Assembly (NCBI GenBank): GCA_042663485.1
Contig: JBHTAF010000003.1
Strand: one strand, 5' to 3'
DNA length: 64,000 nt
Origin: Natronosalvus sp042663485
GTDB lineage: Archaea > Halobacteriota > Halobacteria > Halobacteriales > Natrialbaceae
Of the stretch, positions 16,329-26,105 are shown piece by piece. Positions within the stretch are counted from its first letter, which is position 1. Each line of letters begins with the position of its first letter. Below the pieces are notes generated by a model, which ran no database searches, was not told where the DNA came from, and was given only the letters and a program-made list of their open reading frames with translations. Made by a program: the position numbers and the translations under genes.

Positions 16329-19300
16329 TTACCGACGAGGTTCGTTTCGTCCGGTGCGGCGGTTCGCACCGACGAGAGCGAGCGTTGCGATCACCGCGAT
16401 GAGTGCCCCAGTGGCGCCGAAGCCGGGAACCGTGTCGGCATCATCGGTTGAATCGTCGTCTTCATTAGATTGGGAATCGTCGTTGGCACCGGTTCCGTTT
16501 TCCGGGTCGTCAGTGCCGCTATGATTCTGGTCGGAGTTGGTGTCGTCGGTCCCATCGTCGGGACCGTCACCGTCCGGTGGATCCGAACTGTCAGTGTCCG
16601 CATCACTTTCGGTGTCCGTGTCGCTCCCGGTATCCGTATCGCTCTCGGAATCGTCGTTCGTCTCATCGTCCGCACCGTCGTCACCGGATCCGGCGAGGGT
16701 CACCTCGATGGTCGCCGTCGCCGTTTCAGAGGGATCGCCGTATTCGTCTTTGATCTCATAGTCGAACGAATCCATGCCGACGAACCCATCGTCCGGCGCG
16801 TACGTGAACGACCCGTCGGCGTCCACGTTCAGCGTCCCGTTCTGCGTCTGCTCGACGATCGTCACGTCCAGCTCGTCGCCATCGGGGTCATGAGCATTCT
16901 CGAGAACCCCGGGTGCGCTCACCGACAGTGTCTGCCCCTCGACGACAGTGTAGGCGTCGTCGGCCGCGACCGGCGCATCGTTCGAGCCTTCAATCGGGTC
17001 GGGTGTACTCGGACTGAAACCGCTCCCCGCCAATGCGACCGTGACCGTCGGCTCGCCGGGGTCATCGCTCGAGATCTCGAACGTCGCCGTCTTCGTTCCG
17101 CTTGAGGTAGGCTCGAACGCGACGGTCACGTCCCTGGAGTCGCCCGGCGCGAGAGTGAACGACACGGGACTGACGACGTCGAAGTGACGGGTGGCGCCAG
17201 CTAGGCCGATATCGGTGACCGAGAGCGTCGCGTTCCCCTCGTTTTCGACCGTCACGGTTCGCAGCTCGTTGTCACCAACTGTCTGGGTGCCGAAGTCGAG
17301 AGTCGGCGGAACGACGGTGATGTCCGGTTGCGGTTCGCCGCTGTCGATCGCATTGAGGACCACGACCGCGTCCGTCGGGCCCGTAACGTCGAACGACGTC
17401 ACGTTCGTCTCGAGGTTGGTTCCCAAGGGAGGCTCGACGCGCACGTGGAGCGTGCCGCCGACCTCGAATCCGCGGTCGGGTTGCGAGCCAGTTCCGACGG
17501 CGAACTGTCCCTCCTCGTCAGTCAGTCCGGAGAAAAGCCCCAGGAGCGAGGCTTCCTCGTGACCCATGGATGCGGTGGCGTTCGAGACCGGGTCGCCGGT
17601 ATCGCTCCTGATCGCTGTCAGGCTCGTTTCGTAGGCTGCCGGGAGCGTTCGCGTGATAGTCGCGTTATCGTCGACAGACTCAACCGTGAAGAGGTCCGGC
17701 GAGCCGTCGACCGGCCCTAGCGAACCCGATTCGTTCATCTGAATGTAGATGGCCCAGTAGGTCGGCCCCTTCGGCGCCGTGAGTGAGAACGAACCGGTTC
17801 CGTCGGAGATTGTGTCGCTCACAGGCTGGAGCGTTTCTTCGTCGACGAGCAGGATCCAATCACCGGCGGCGGGAGTCGTCCCGTCAGACTCGGTCAACTG
17901 GCCGGTGACAGTGAGTGTATCGTTCGTATCGTCGTCACCAGTCCCGCCGTCCCCGTCGTCGGACGAATCGATAATTACCGTTCCCGTCTCGCTGTTGGCA
18001 CCCTCGTTGCCTGCGAGGTCCACGGCGCTCTCGAGGGTCACCTCGTACGTTCCGTCCGCCGGATCTGGGTAGTGGCCGAAGTAGCGATACGAGTTGCCGT
18101 ACGACCCGCTGTCGAAGTCGACGCCGATTTCGGTCAACCGGCTGACGATCGTTCCGGACTCGTTTCGTATTGCCACGTCAAGAACGGTCAGTCGTTCGCT
18201 AGCGTTGACCGTAACGAATACGGAGTCACCGCTCCCGACGGTCACGTCGAACTCGTTGATCGTCGGCGGCGTCACGTCGGAGGCAATCGACCGGTCCAAC
18301 TCGAGCGAGAGCCACTCGGTGGCGGCGTTTCCGTCCCCGTCCTCCGCGTGGATAGGCAATGATTGGTATCCGTCGGACGCAGCCTGTGCGGTGTCGACGG
18401 TGAACGTTCCCTCGTAGACATCGCCATCCGTCACGTTCTCGAGTTCGACCGTTCCTGCTCCGAAGGCCGACGCGTTGAGTTGAACGAGCGAGACGCCGGT
18501 CTTGTCGTCGGTGACGGTCGCACGAACCGTGACCGTATCACCGTCGGTGATGATCTGGTCGTCGAACGGATCGGATACCGTGACTCCCGTTATCACTGGT
18601 GCCGCGAGGTCGCGCGGCGTCTCGAGCGTGAGTTCGTTCGTCGTCACGGTCGACCGTTTGCCTCGCATATCGGTCGCTTGGATGTCGATCCCGTATGTAC
18701 CGTCCGGTGACGCATTCTGGGTATCGACGGTGAACGTCGCTTCGTAGACGTTGTCGCCGTCGGAATCAACGAGTGTAACATCTCCGGCGCCAAAGTCCGA
18801 CGCGTCCGCAGTAACGGCGTCCACGCCGAGCGCGTCGGTCGCGTTCACAGAGACATTGATCCGGTCGCCGTCGCCGACTGAGTTGTTCGTCCCGTCGAGG
18901 TTCGTCGCCGTAGCGCCGACCAGCGTTGGCGGATCGACGTCACTCGTATCGAGGATGATAGGAACCGTGAACCACACGTGGTTCCCTGCACGATCGGCCG
19001 CCTGAATCGAGATTCTCTTCGTACCGTCGTAGGTCGCGTTCGCGGCGTCGACCGTAAACATCCCCTCGAACGTGTCGTAAAATCCCTCGTCAATCTCTTC
19101 GAGCGTGGTCGGTTTCGCACCGAGGTCGTTTGGAGATGCCACGACGGTCTCGAGTCCCGAGAAGTCCGACAGTGCCACGACGACTTTTACCTCGTCTCCG
19201 TGGCTGACAACGTCATCACCATCCCCGTTATCGACGGCGTAGGAGTTTTCAATGGACGGGTTCGACGTGTCGAGGTCGAGCCAGGCCGAGTCGTTCGAGA

Positions 19301-21356
19301 CCGTTTTTCCGCTTCCGTCGATCGCCGTAACGTCGATCCATTTTCGACCGTCGCCAAGGGAGTACGCGTCGACCGTGAACGACCCGTTGTAGACGCCGTC
19401 ATCGTTGGAATCTGTCAATTTCACCGAGCCCGCACCCAGAACCGAGGCGTCGACCGTCACCGACTCAATTCCGTAGCCAACCACGGTCGCGCGCACCTCG
19501 ACCGCGTCGCCGTCGTTGACGATGTCGGTCCCGCGTTCGCCTATCGCCTGAACCGCTGGAATCTCGAGCGGTCCGGTGACGAACGCGTCGTCCGTGTGGC
19601 CGTTCGCGCCGTCGTTACCTGCCGCGTCAGCAGCGCTCTCGAGCGTGACGTTGTACGCGCCCGGTTCGATCGAGCGGTCGGCGGTGTAGGTGAAATTATT
19701 GTACTCCGTTTCGGTGAAGTCGCCGAATGCGAGCGTCTCGGCCGTCCCGGACTCGTTCGAAATCGTTACCTCGAGCGCGTCCAGGGATTCGGTCGAATCG
19801 AACGACACATGGAGCTCGCCGTCGGCGGGGCTGGTCGCCTCAAAATTCGAGATGGTCGGCGCCAGCGTATCGTTTGACAGTGGCGCGTAGATGCCGGAGG
19901 TGGTGGTCCCAGAGACAACGTTTGCCGCCGTATCGACGCTGCCTCCCGAGTGCGACCACGAACTGTCGTCGTAGTACCACAGCGAGAGGTTGTCCTCGTC
20001 GACGCCAGTGGCCGCCGCATCGGTGTACGAAATCTCGAGACTCGGCGATCCGTCGACCTCAACGAACTGACCCACGTGATCCATGCCATCGGGAACGGGT
20101 TTCGAACCGACGCCTTTAATCGAAGCGTCAATGGCGCTGACAGTGACGCCGGGGCCGCCACTCGAGAGTGCGGTGTTGTCGGCGTCGAGTCCTGCCGTGT
20201 CCACGAGTGTTACGTCCCAGTTGCTGTTGCCGGACGCCGTATTGTTCAGTACCGTCCCGAACGTGGTTCCATCGATGTAGATCCCCGATAGGCTGTTTCC
20301 GGTAGCGACATTGTTCATCAACTCGATGTCGCCGCTCTTGATCTCAAACCCGTGCTCGACGTTTCCTGTCGCGGTGTTCGAATCGAGTTCGTTCCCGTCG
20401 CCGTAGACGACGATTCCGGAGTAATGTGCACTTTGAACGTAGTTAGCAGTGAGCGTGTTGCGCTCTGAAGCGACGTAGATGCCATCCTGAAGGGCTTGCG
20501 TCTGAGACGAACTCTGACCGTACACGTAATTCCTCTGAAGAACCGTCTCGTTACTGTCCGAATCGAGGCGAATCCCCGAGCGGACAGTTCGCTGGGTATC
20601 CCACTGGTTAGCCCAGATTTGATTGTCTGTCAAATTGTTCGCCTGGGATCCGTCCAGTTGAATCCCTACGTCCGACGGATTGTAAACGTCGTTGGCGATC
20701 AGTTCGTTATGGTGGGAGTCCACGACGTAGATACCGCTCCCGGTGGTCCCCGCGTCACCCCATTCACCAGGCTTGTCGATAACGTTGTTCTGGACCAGGT
20801 TGTAGTTCGAATCCGATAACAGGGTGATACCATTTCCGTACGAACCTGGGTAGTTATCGCTCGATTCCGGTTCGACGGTTACATCGGATATCTCGCCGTT
20901 GTCGACGTCGTAAAACCGAACGCCGGTAGAGAAGTAGCGAATCGTAACGTCCTGGACGACGACGTTCGAACCGCTGCTCGCACTGATGGCCGAAGGACCG
21001 GAGTTGCCTCCGGTATACGTGATGACGTGACCGTTGCCGTCAAACGTAACGCCACCAGTAGTGATCTTGACACAGTTGCTCGAGTCGCTGGTGTTGATGT
21101 CGTTCTCCAGCGTGTAGTGCCCCGGGGTGTCGATGACCCGGCAGTCGGACACCTGTACTGTCGACTGGCTCAGAGATGCAAGGCTCGTCGAACCGACGAA
21201 CCCCGAAGCGTATTCAGGTCCAACGGCTGCCCCATCTCGAGTCTCGAGATTCGAACTGTCGATTTCCTCTATACTCGATGTGAGCGCCACGGGACCCGTG
21301 GCGACAATTAAAAGTACGACTAGTACTGCTACCACTCTCCCCAACAGTCGTTGCAT
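16329..21356 (-). CDS. Giant cell-surface protein: beta-helix, repeated Ig-like domains, PGF-CTERM anchor
   Basis: A 1,675-residue secreted protein. Order: signal peptide (1-26), then a right-handed parallel beta-helix region (about 50-400) rich in N-x-x-x-N turns such as NELIANDVYNPSDVGIQL and NTLTANYVQSAHYSGIVV. An Ig-like segment follows (about 500-600), then four related repeats of about 105-110 residues starting near 609, 718, 825 and 935; each carries a (D)GD-x-V-x-V...LGAG...VYxGxFTVD pattern. Further on are another Ig-like domain, a carboxypeptidase-regulatory-like domain (about 1170-1320), a choice-of-anchor-D domain (about 1342-1445) and a tandem-95/cadherin-like domain (about 1459-1555). 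It ends with an acidic Asp/Ser/Thr linker and PGF (1644-1646) plus hydrophobic helix and Arg tail. Archaeosortase A is expected to process the PGF-CTERM. Likely adhesive or carbohydrate-binding; divergent regulator at 21451. Confidence 0.92.
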   Translation of the reverse strand: MQRLLGRVVAVLVVLLIVATGPVALTSSIEEIDSSNLETRDGAAVGPEYASGFVGSTSLASLSQSTVQVSDCRVIDTPGHYTLENDINTSDSSNCVKITTGGVTFDGNGHVITYTGGNSGPSAISASSGSNVVVQDVTIRYFSTGVRFYDVDNGEISDVTVEPESSDNYPGSYGNGITLLSDSNYNLVQNNVIDKPGEWGDAGTTGSGIYVVDSHHNELIANDVYNPSDVGIQLDGSQANNLTDNQIWANQWDTQRTVRSGIRLDSDSNETVLQRNYVYGQSSSQTQALQDGIYVASERNTLTANYVQSAHYSGIVVYGDGNELDSNTATGNVEHGFEIKSGDIELMNNVATGNSLSGIYIDGTTFGTVLNNTASGNSNWDVTLVDTAGLDADNTALSSGGPGVTVSAIDASIKGVGSKPVPDGMDHVGQFVEVDGSPSLEISYTDAAATGVDEDNLSLWYYDDSSWSHSGGSVDTAANVVSGTTTSGIYAPLSNDTLAPTISNFEATSPADGELHVSFDSTESLDALEVTISNESGTAETLAFGDFTETEYNNFTYTADRSIEPGAYNVTLESAADAAGNDGANGHTDDAFVTGPLEIPAVQAIGERGTDIVNDGDAVEVRATVVGYGIESVTVDASVLGAGSVKLTDSNDDGVYNGSFTVDAYSLGDGRKWIDVTAIDGSGKTVSNDSAWLDLDTSNPSIENSYAVDNGDGDDVVSHGDEVKVVVALSDFSGLETVVASPNDLGAKPTTLEEIDEGFYDTFEGMFTVDAANATYDGTKRISIQAADRAGNHVWFTVPIILDTSDVDPPTLVGATATNLDGTNNSVGDGDRINVSVNATDALGVDAVTADASDFGAGDVTLVDSDGDNVYEATFTVDTQNASPDGTYGIDIQATDMRGKRSTVTTNELTLETPRDLAAPVITGVTVSDPFDDQIITDGDTVTVRATVTDDKTGVSLVQLNASAFGAGTVELENVTDGDVYEGTFTVDTAQAASDGYQSLPIHAEDGDGNAATEWLSLELDRSIASDVTPPTINEFDVTVGSGDSVFVTVNASERLTVLDVAIRNESGTIVSRLTEIGVDFDSGSYGNSYRYFGHYPDPADGTYEVTLESAVDLAGNEGANSETGTVIIDSSDDGDGGTGDDDTNDTLTVTGQLTESDGTTPAAGDWILLVDEETLQPVSDTISDGTGSFSLTAPKGPTYWAIYIQMNESGSLGPVDGSPDLFTVESVDDNATITRTLPAAYETSLTAIRSDTGDPVSNATASMGHEEASLLGLFSGLTDEEGQFAVGTGSQPDRGFEVGGTLHVRVEPPLGTNLETNVTSFDVTGPTDAVVVLNAIDSGEPQPDITVVPPTLDFGTQTVGDNELRTVTVENEGNATLSVTDIGLAGATRHFDVVSPVSFTLAPGDSRDVTVAFEPTSSGTKTATFEISSDDPGEPTVTVALAGSGFSPSTPDPIEGSNDAPVAADDAYTVVEGQTLSVSAPGVLENAHDPDGDELDVTIVEQTQNGTLNVDADGSFTYAPDDGFVGMDSFDYEIKDEYGDPSETATATIEVTLAGSGDDGADDETNDDSESDTDTGSDTDTESDADTDSSDPPDGDGPDDGTDDTNSDQNHSGTDDPENGTGANDDSQSNEDDDSTDDADTVPGFGATGALIAVIATLALVGANRRTGRNEPRR

Positions 21357-21421
21357 ACAATACGTTCGAAAGGTGAATTATCTATACTCACCCCCTGATC
21401 GGATTTCAATCTCTGAAAAGA

Positions 21422-21429
21422 CTTTATAC
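21422..21429 (+). promoter_or_regulatory. TATA box for FilR1-like regulator
   Basis: CTTTATAC is centred about 26 nt before the ATG at 21451. The whole spacer to the surface-protein start is only 94 bp, so one bound regulator could affect both divergent promoters. Confidence 0.6.
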
Positions 21430-21450
21430 CGTGAATATGATACACTACTA

Positions 21451-22236
21451 ATGAATACTCGTTCGGCCGAAGCGAACACCGAGGACGTGCTCGTCGAACT
21501 GATCCGGCGACACGACGTGTTCGACGTACTGGCCGACGAACCCCTCGAGAAACCCGAACTCACCGCGGCGCTCGAGGTTTCGCCGGCCACCGCCCACCGC
21601 ATTCTCGCGTCGTTCCGCGAGAAGGATTGGATCCAACGAACGCCGCACGGGTACACGCTAACCCCATTCGGCGAGGCGCTGGGACGAGCCGCCGCGACGT
21701 ACTGGTCGACGGTAAGCGAGACGCACCGACGGGCCCCGCTGTACGACGTGATCACGACTGCCGCGCCGTCGGATTCGGTCGACTTCGCGTGGTTCGACGA
21801 CGCGACCGTCACCACCGTCGAATCCCACGACCCGTACCGCCCGCTCAACCGGTTCATCGACCTGCTCGAGGACACCTCCTCGATCCGCGGCATCGACACG
21901 ACGTCTGTCTCACCAACCTACGTCGAGGACGTCTACGACCGCATCGCGGATGGGTTGCCGGTCGAACTCGTCTACGACCAGGCGGTCGTCGAACGCTTGG
22001 CGACCGAATACACCGATCTCGCGACCGACGCGTTCGAGCGGGATAACTTCACGCTCTGGGTCCGCGAGGAGGTCCCGTTCGGTCTCGCGCTGTTCGACGA
22101 CCGGGTCGGAATCGGGGGCTACGACGACGAGACGGGACTCCTCGAGGTGTTCGTCGACACCGATAACGAGGACGCGTACGAGTGGGGGGAACAGTTGTTC
22201 GAGCGCTATCGGGAAGATGCGGACCGCCTCGTCTGA
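21451..22236 (+). CDS. HTH regulator with FilR1-like middle/C-terminal domain
   Basis: A 261-residue transcription regulator. Residues about 8-75 form a winged helix (VLVELIRRHDVFDVLADE, TAALEVSPATAHRILASFREKDWI, GYTLTPFGEALG). The rest (about 110-255) resembles the ligand-binding domain found in methanogen FilR1 proteins (formerly DUF1724), with DFAWFDDATVTTVES, RGIDTTSVSPTYVEDVYDRI and VPFGLALFDDRVGIGGYDDETGLLEVFVDTDN. Haloarchaea carry many paralogues. Divergent from the giant surface protein, making that gene its most likely target (inference from position). The start at 21451 is supported by a well-placed TATA box. Confidence 0.88.
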   Translation: MNTRSAEANTEDVLVELIRRHDVFDVLADEPLEKPELTAALEVSPATAHRILASFREKDWIQRTPHGYTLTPFGEALGRAAATYWSTVSETHRRAPLYDVITTAAPSDSVDFAWFDDATVTTVESHDPYRPLNRFIDLLEDTSSIRGIDTTSVSPTYVEDVYDRIADGLPVELVYDQAVVERLATEYTDLATDAFERDNFTLWVREEVPFGLALFDDRVGIGGYDDETGLLEVFVDTDNEDAYEWGEQLFERYREDADRLV

Positions 22237-22279
22237 ATAGTCTCCAAAAGCGACTCGAGACTCGAGCCGTCCTCTGACA

Positions 22280-23011
22280 CTACGTATCGACGGAGACCAG
22301 CGTCAGCTCGAAGGAGCGCTCGCCGTTCTCGTCGTAGTAGACGGTGTACGGCGCCAGTCCGAGATCGGGTGCGAAACAGCCCTCGTGGACGGCCCGCCCG
22401 TCGACTTCGGTGACGGATGCGTAGCACTCGACGCCCGCGTACGTTCGCCGTTCGGTGATCGCGAAGCGCATCGACCCGTCCGGCGAGGAGTACGACCACT
22501 CGTCGCCGACTGAAAGCGTGCGTCCCTCGTAGTAACCCATCGTGGGCGAGAAGAGCGTCGCGAGGACGAACGTGCCCGCCGGCGTGAGGATCAGGTCGCT
22601 CTGGAGATCCTCCTTCGTCCCGCTGACGGTCGTCTCGAACTGCGTGTCCGTCGTCTCGTACTCGAGCGTGACCGTGGCCTCCTCGTCGGTCACGTCGGTG
22701 ACGTCCCAGACGAGCGTTCCCGCTCCCTCGTCGGCCGAGTAGGTCTCGTAGGTGTAGGTGATCGGACGGTCGAACTCGAAGGGATTCCATGACGCGTCGT
22801 CTGGATCACCGGTCTGTGAGCGATCGCTCGAGTCAGTTCCGCTGTCGGTTCCGTCGCTGTCGCCGCCGTCGTTGGCGCTACCGTCTTCGTCGGCTTCTGC
22901 GTCACCGATCGGTACGTCGTCGAGACAACCGCCGAGAACGAGGGCCGCGGTGACGCCCGTAGTCCGAAGCAGTCGTCGCCTCGAGAGGCTACGATTCGCA
23001 CGTGATTGCAT
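22280..23011 (-). CDS. Tat-exported lipoprotein, unknown function
   Basis: A 243-residue surface lipoprotein. The signal has SRRRLLRTT (10-18) and a lipobox ending Cys29 (VLGGC). An acidic/Ser linker (about 32-70) is followed by a beta-rich domain (about 75-240) including ITYTYETYSADEGAGTLVWDVTDV and a Cys pair (ECYASV, EGCFAPD) that could form a disulfide. I chose ATG 23011 for a normal-length signal; ATG 23038 would add nine residues. I do not recognise the domain. Convergent with the FilR1-like gene, 43 bp between stops. Confidence 0.8.
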   Translation of the reverse strand: MQSRANRSLSRRRLLRTTGVTAALVLGGCLDDVPIGDAEADEDGSANDGGDSDGTDSGTDSSDRSQTGDPDDASWNPFEFDRPITYTYETYSADEGAGTLVWDVTDVTDEEATVTLEYETTDTQFETTVSGTKEDLQSDLILTPAGTFVLATLFSPTMGYYEGRTLSVGDEWSYSSPDGSMRFAITERRTYAGVECYASVTEVDGRAVHEGCFAPDLGLAPYTVYYDENGERSFELTLVSVDT

Positions 23012-23258
23012 CGACCGATCGTTGGCCCCCAGGGACATTGTACTCACTCGGTGAGACGAATTCACGGTGTGAACGGGGGTGAGAACGTACGGTGTGAGCG
23101 AAGAGTGAGAACGTCACGATGTGAACGAAGAGCAGGGACGAAACGACAGAAAAGCGCGAGTGCCCGGTTTCGACCTCCGCTCGAGATTCTTAGAGAGTTG
23201 GACCGTCGTATTCTGGATCGACTGCTGGACGCGAACGAAACGTGGGAGAATCAGCGAT

Positions 23259-24404
23259 TCAGTCGACGAAGTCGATGTCGTCGCCCTCGGGCTGGACGGC
23301 CTCGCCGTCCGGCCGGCCGTAGATCTGTGGCGACTCGACGCCGGTGACGACGATCATGGTGCGCATCGAGCCCTCGAGGGTCTCGTCGATCGAGGTTCCC
23401 CAGATGATGCGGGCGTCGGGGTCGATCCGGTCGTAGATCTCCTCGACGACGCCTTCGGCCTCCTCGATGGACATGTCGTTCCCGCCGGTGACATTTACGA
23501 GCGCAGAGTTCGCGCCGGAGATGTCGACGTCGAGCAGGGGCGACCGAAGCGCCGTCTTCACGGAGTCTTCGGCTTTCGCCTCGGAATCGGACTCCCCGAG
23601 ACCGATCATGGCGACGCCGCCGCGCTCCATCACGGTGCGAACGTCGGCGAAGTCCAGGTTGACCAGGCCGGGTTTGGTGATGAGTTCGGTGATACCCTTG
23701 ACCGAGCGCATCAGGACCTCGTCGCTGACCTTGAACGCCTGTCGAACGGGCAGTTTACCGACCGAGTCGAGCAGTCGATCGTTCGGAACGACGATGACGG
23801 TATCAGAGACGTCTCGCAGGCGCTCGAGGCCGGCCTCGGCGTTGGTCCGTCGAACCTCGCCCTCCGCGGTGAAGGGCGTCGTGACGATCGAAATGGTCAG
23901 TGCGCCGGACTCGCGGGCCGCCTTCGCGACCACGGGGGCGGAGCCGGTGCCGGTGCCGCCGCCGAGGCCGGCGGTGACGAACACCATGTCGGCGCCGTCG
24001 ATGGCGTCGTAGATGTCCTGCTGGCTCTCGAGGGCGGCCTCCTCGCCGACCTGCGGGAGCGAGCCTGCGCCCCGCCCGGAGGTCTTCTGCTCGCCCATCA
24101 GGATCTTGGTGTCGGCGTCGATTTCGACGAGGTGCTGGACGTCGGTGTTGGCGGCGACCAGTTTCGCCCCGTGGATTCCCTCCTCGTTCATCCGATCGAC
24201 GGTGTTGCCGCCCGCACCGCCACAGCCGACGACCGTGATGTTCGTCTGGAGGTCGTCGAGTACGTCGAGCAGTTCGTCGTCGGTCATCGTCCCGGAGTTC
24301 GCGCCAGCGTCGGCCCCGCCCTCGTGGGGTTCCTCGGCCCCGGGGACGCCCTCGGCGGCGTCCTCCTCGGCCTCGTCGATGGCATTTTCGACAATTGAAT
24401 CCAT
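23259..24404 (-). CDS. ftsZ1: Cell-division tubulin homologue FtsZ1
   Basis: GTPase that polymerises into the mid-cell ring; 381 residues. The tubulin signature GGGTGTGS is at 148-155, the N-terminal GTP-binding GCGGAGGNTV at 60-69, and the T7 synergy loop NLDFAD at 249-254, all intact. The N-terminal extension starting MDSIVENAIDEAEED followed by MTDDELLDVLDDLQ matches haloarchaeal FtsZ1 and not FtsZ2, which is shorter here. In Haloferax FtsZ1 organises the division site ahead of FtsZ2 (established knowledge). The second ftsZ is not in this window. A TATA element at 24430-24439 implies a leaderless mRNA. Confidence 0.96.
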   Translation of the reverse strand: MDSIVENAIDEAEEDAAEGVPGAEEPHEGGADAGANSGTMTDDELLDVLDDLQTNITVVGCGGAGGNTVDRMNEEGIHGAKLVAANTDVQHLVEIDADTKILMGEQKTSGRGAGSLPQVGEEAALESQQDIYDAIDGADMVFVTAGLGGGTGTGSAPVVAKAARESGALTISIVTTPFTAEGEVRRTNAEAGLERLRDVSDTVIVVPNDRLLDSVGKLPVRQAFKVSDEVLMRSVKGITELITKPGLVNLDFADVRTVMERGGVAMIGLGESDSEAKAEDSVKTALRSPLLDVDISGANSALVNVTGGNDMSIEEAEGVVEEIYDRIDPDARIIWGTSIDETLEGSMRTMIVVTGVESPQIYGRPDGEAVQPEGDDIDFVD

Positions 24405-24429
24405 TCTTGCTCCGTTCTAGAAGATGGAG

Positions 24430-24439
24430 TATTATTATC
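24430..24439 (-). promoter_or_regulatory. TATA box of ftsZ1
   Basis: On the minus strand the element reads GATAATAATA, centred about 30 nt before the ftsZ1 ATG at 24404. An 8-bp inverted repeat (GCGTCAGT at 24450-24457, ACTGACGC at 24504-24511) lies just upstream. Confidence 0.6.
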
Positions 24440-24540
24440 TTTCCCCCATGCGTCAGTCAGACGTCAGACATAGTAATTCGTTCTTACATATAATCGGGTT
24501 GTCACTGACGCACCGGCCGGAGGAACCCCGTAACTGATCG

Positions 24541-25902
24541 TTACTCCTCTCCCTCGAGACGGTTCCACGGGAACGATTTGCTCCGTTCTCGAGAGACGTC
24601 CTCGGCCCGGACGGTCGCCCCGTCGACGGTCACGTCCTCACCCGCGGACAGTCGTCCGAACTTCGGGCCCTCCGGAACGCCCGCTTCGCGAGCGAGCGCC
24701 GGATCGAAGGCGACCTCGCGGACGACCACTGCTCGCTCGCGGACGTCGACGGTCTCGTAGCGGTCCTCGAGTACCGCAGCGGCCGTGCGAGCGATGGACT
24801 CGAGCGAGCCCTCACCATCGGCGGAGGTAACGGGGAAGGCGGCTCGTCCCCCGACTCGGCTCCCGCCGTTCCGCGTCTCGAACGCGACCGCGGTGGACTC
24901 GAGACTCGTTCGAACGGCCCCGGCGTCGACGGCTTCCGCGGCCTCGAGCAGTTTCGTGGGCAGCTCGACGACCGCGAAGTCGTCCGCTCGACGGGACCCG
25001 AAGCGAACGCCGTCGTCGACGGCTCCCAGTCTGGACTCGACCGCGTCGACGAGGTCCAGGGGTCGGTCGCCGACTTCGCGAAGCCAGGTTTCGCTCACGA
25101 CGCGGTAGCCGAGATCCTCGATCGTGTCCTCGAGGTCAGGCCACTCGCCGTCGAGGACGGCATGGTCGGCGTCGCTCCCGGCGAACGCCGCCTGGATCAC
25201 CTCGCGGTGGTCGGCCGGGTCGCCCATCGTCTCGAGCGCCCAGTCGGCGGCGACGTGGCCGACGGCCCATGGCGTCTCCCGGACGATCCGTTCGAACCGA
25301 GGGACGTAGTGGTTGCCGCCGAAGCCGACGAAGGTCCGTCGACGGTGCAAAGGGACGCCCCGCAACTCGAGGATCCCCTTCGCGACGGCGCGGGCACCCT
25401 CCGGGTCGTCCCACTGCGCGTCGTCGCTCCCAAGTTCCGCGAACAGCGAGGGACAGCCGACGTCGGTCGGCCCGTGGTGGGTGCACTCGAGGCCGGTGTC
25501 GTACCCGTCTGGTGCATAGCGGTCGAACGCCTCGAGGATCGTGGAGAGGGCGTTCGGAGCTGCCTCGGCGACGGCGTCCGGTTCGCCGCCGAACTCCGCG
25601 GGGCCGAAGTTGCCAGTCGAGTGGGCCGTCAGGAGCGGGCCGGTGTTCCCGGAGTGGCGCGAGGCGAAGACGAGCAGGTCGGGTTCGGGGTCGGCGTCGA
25701 AGGCCTCGACGGGGCGCTCGAGGTCGAGGTGAAGGGCGTCGAACGAGCGCAACTCGGCGCCGTCGGTACGATAGTAGGTGCCGCCGCCTGCAGCGTCGGG
25801 CGTGCCCGGATCGACGCGCTCCTCCCAGTCAGCGAGTTCGAGGAGGTGCCGACAGACGTGACTCGAAGCGCGGTCGGCGCGGCTCTCGACGATTGCGATC
25901 AC
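24541..25902 (-). CDS. dtdA: D-aminoacyl-tRNA deacylase, archaeal/GEK1 type
   Basis: Removes D-amino acids mischarged on tRNA, protecting translation; zinc-dependent. Of its 453 residues, the first 290 carry the DtdA signatures: MIAIVESRADRASSHVCRHLLEL, DLLVFASRHSGNTGPLLTAH, GNFGPAEFGG, LECTHHGPTDVG and FVGFGGNHYVPRFERI. A haloarchaeal C-terminal extension of about 150 residues follows, as in other Halobacteria. The gene lies upstream of ftsZ1 on the same strand with a 136-bp spacer containing an ftsZ1 promoter, so it is not obviously co-transcribed. Confidence 0.95.
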   Translation of the reverse strand: MIAIVESRADRASSHVCRHLLELADWEERVDPGTPDAAGGGTYYRTDGAELRSFDALHLDLERPVEAFDADPEPDLLVFASRHSGNTGPLLTAHSTGNFGPAEFGGEPDAVAEAAPNALSTILEAFDRYAPDGYDTGLECTHHGPTDVGCPSLFAELGSDDAQWDDPEGARAVAKGILELRGVPLHRRRTFVGFGGNHYVPRFERIVRETPWAVGHVAADWALETMGDPADHREVIQAAFAGSDADHAVLDGEWPDLEDTIEDLGYRVVSETWLREVGDRPLDLVDAVESRLGAVDDGVRFGSRRADDFAVVELPTKLLEAAEAVDAGAVRTSLESTAVAFETRNGGSRVGGRAAFPVTSADGEGSLESIARTAAAVLEDRYETVDVRERAVVVREVAFDPALAREAGVPEGPKFGRLSAGEDVTVDGATVRAEDVSRERSKSFPWNRLEGEE

Positions 25903-26105
25903 GGTGAGGCGTCGGTGGCGGGGAACTGAATAGGCTCCGCTTTCGGACCGTCGATCGCGTATGCGAACCGCGCGTGCCGTCGGCAGCTTGGAGCCGGTTC
26001 GTCGGTCAGAAATGACGACTGCAAACGAGATGGCTGCGAGTGAATCGGTCGAGAACGAATATCAGTTACACAACATATTTTGCCCGGAGTACCCGTATCG
26101 TCAGT

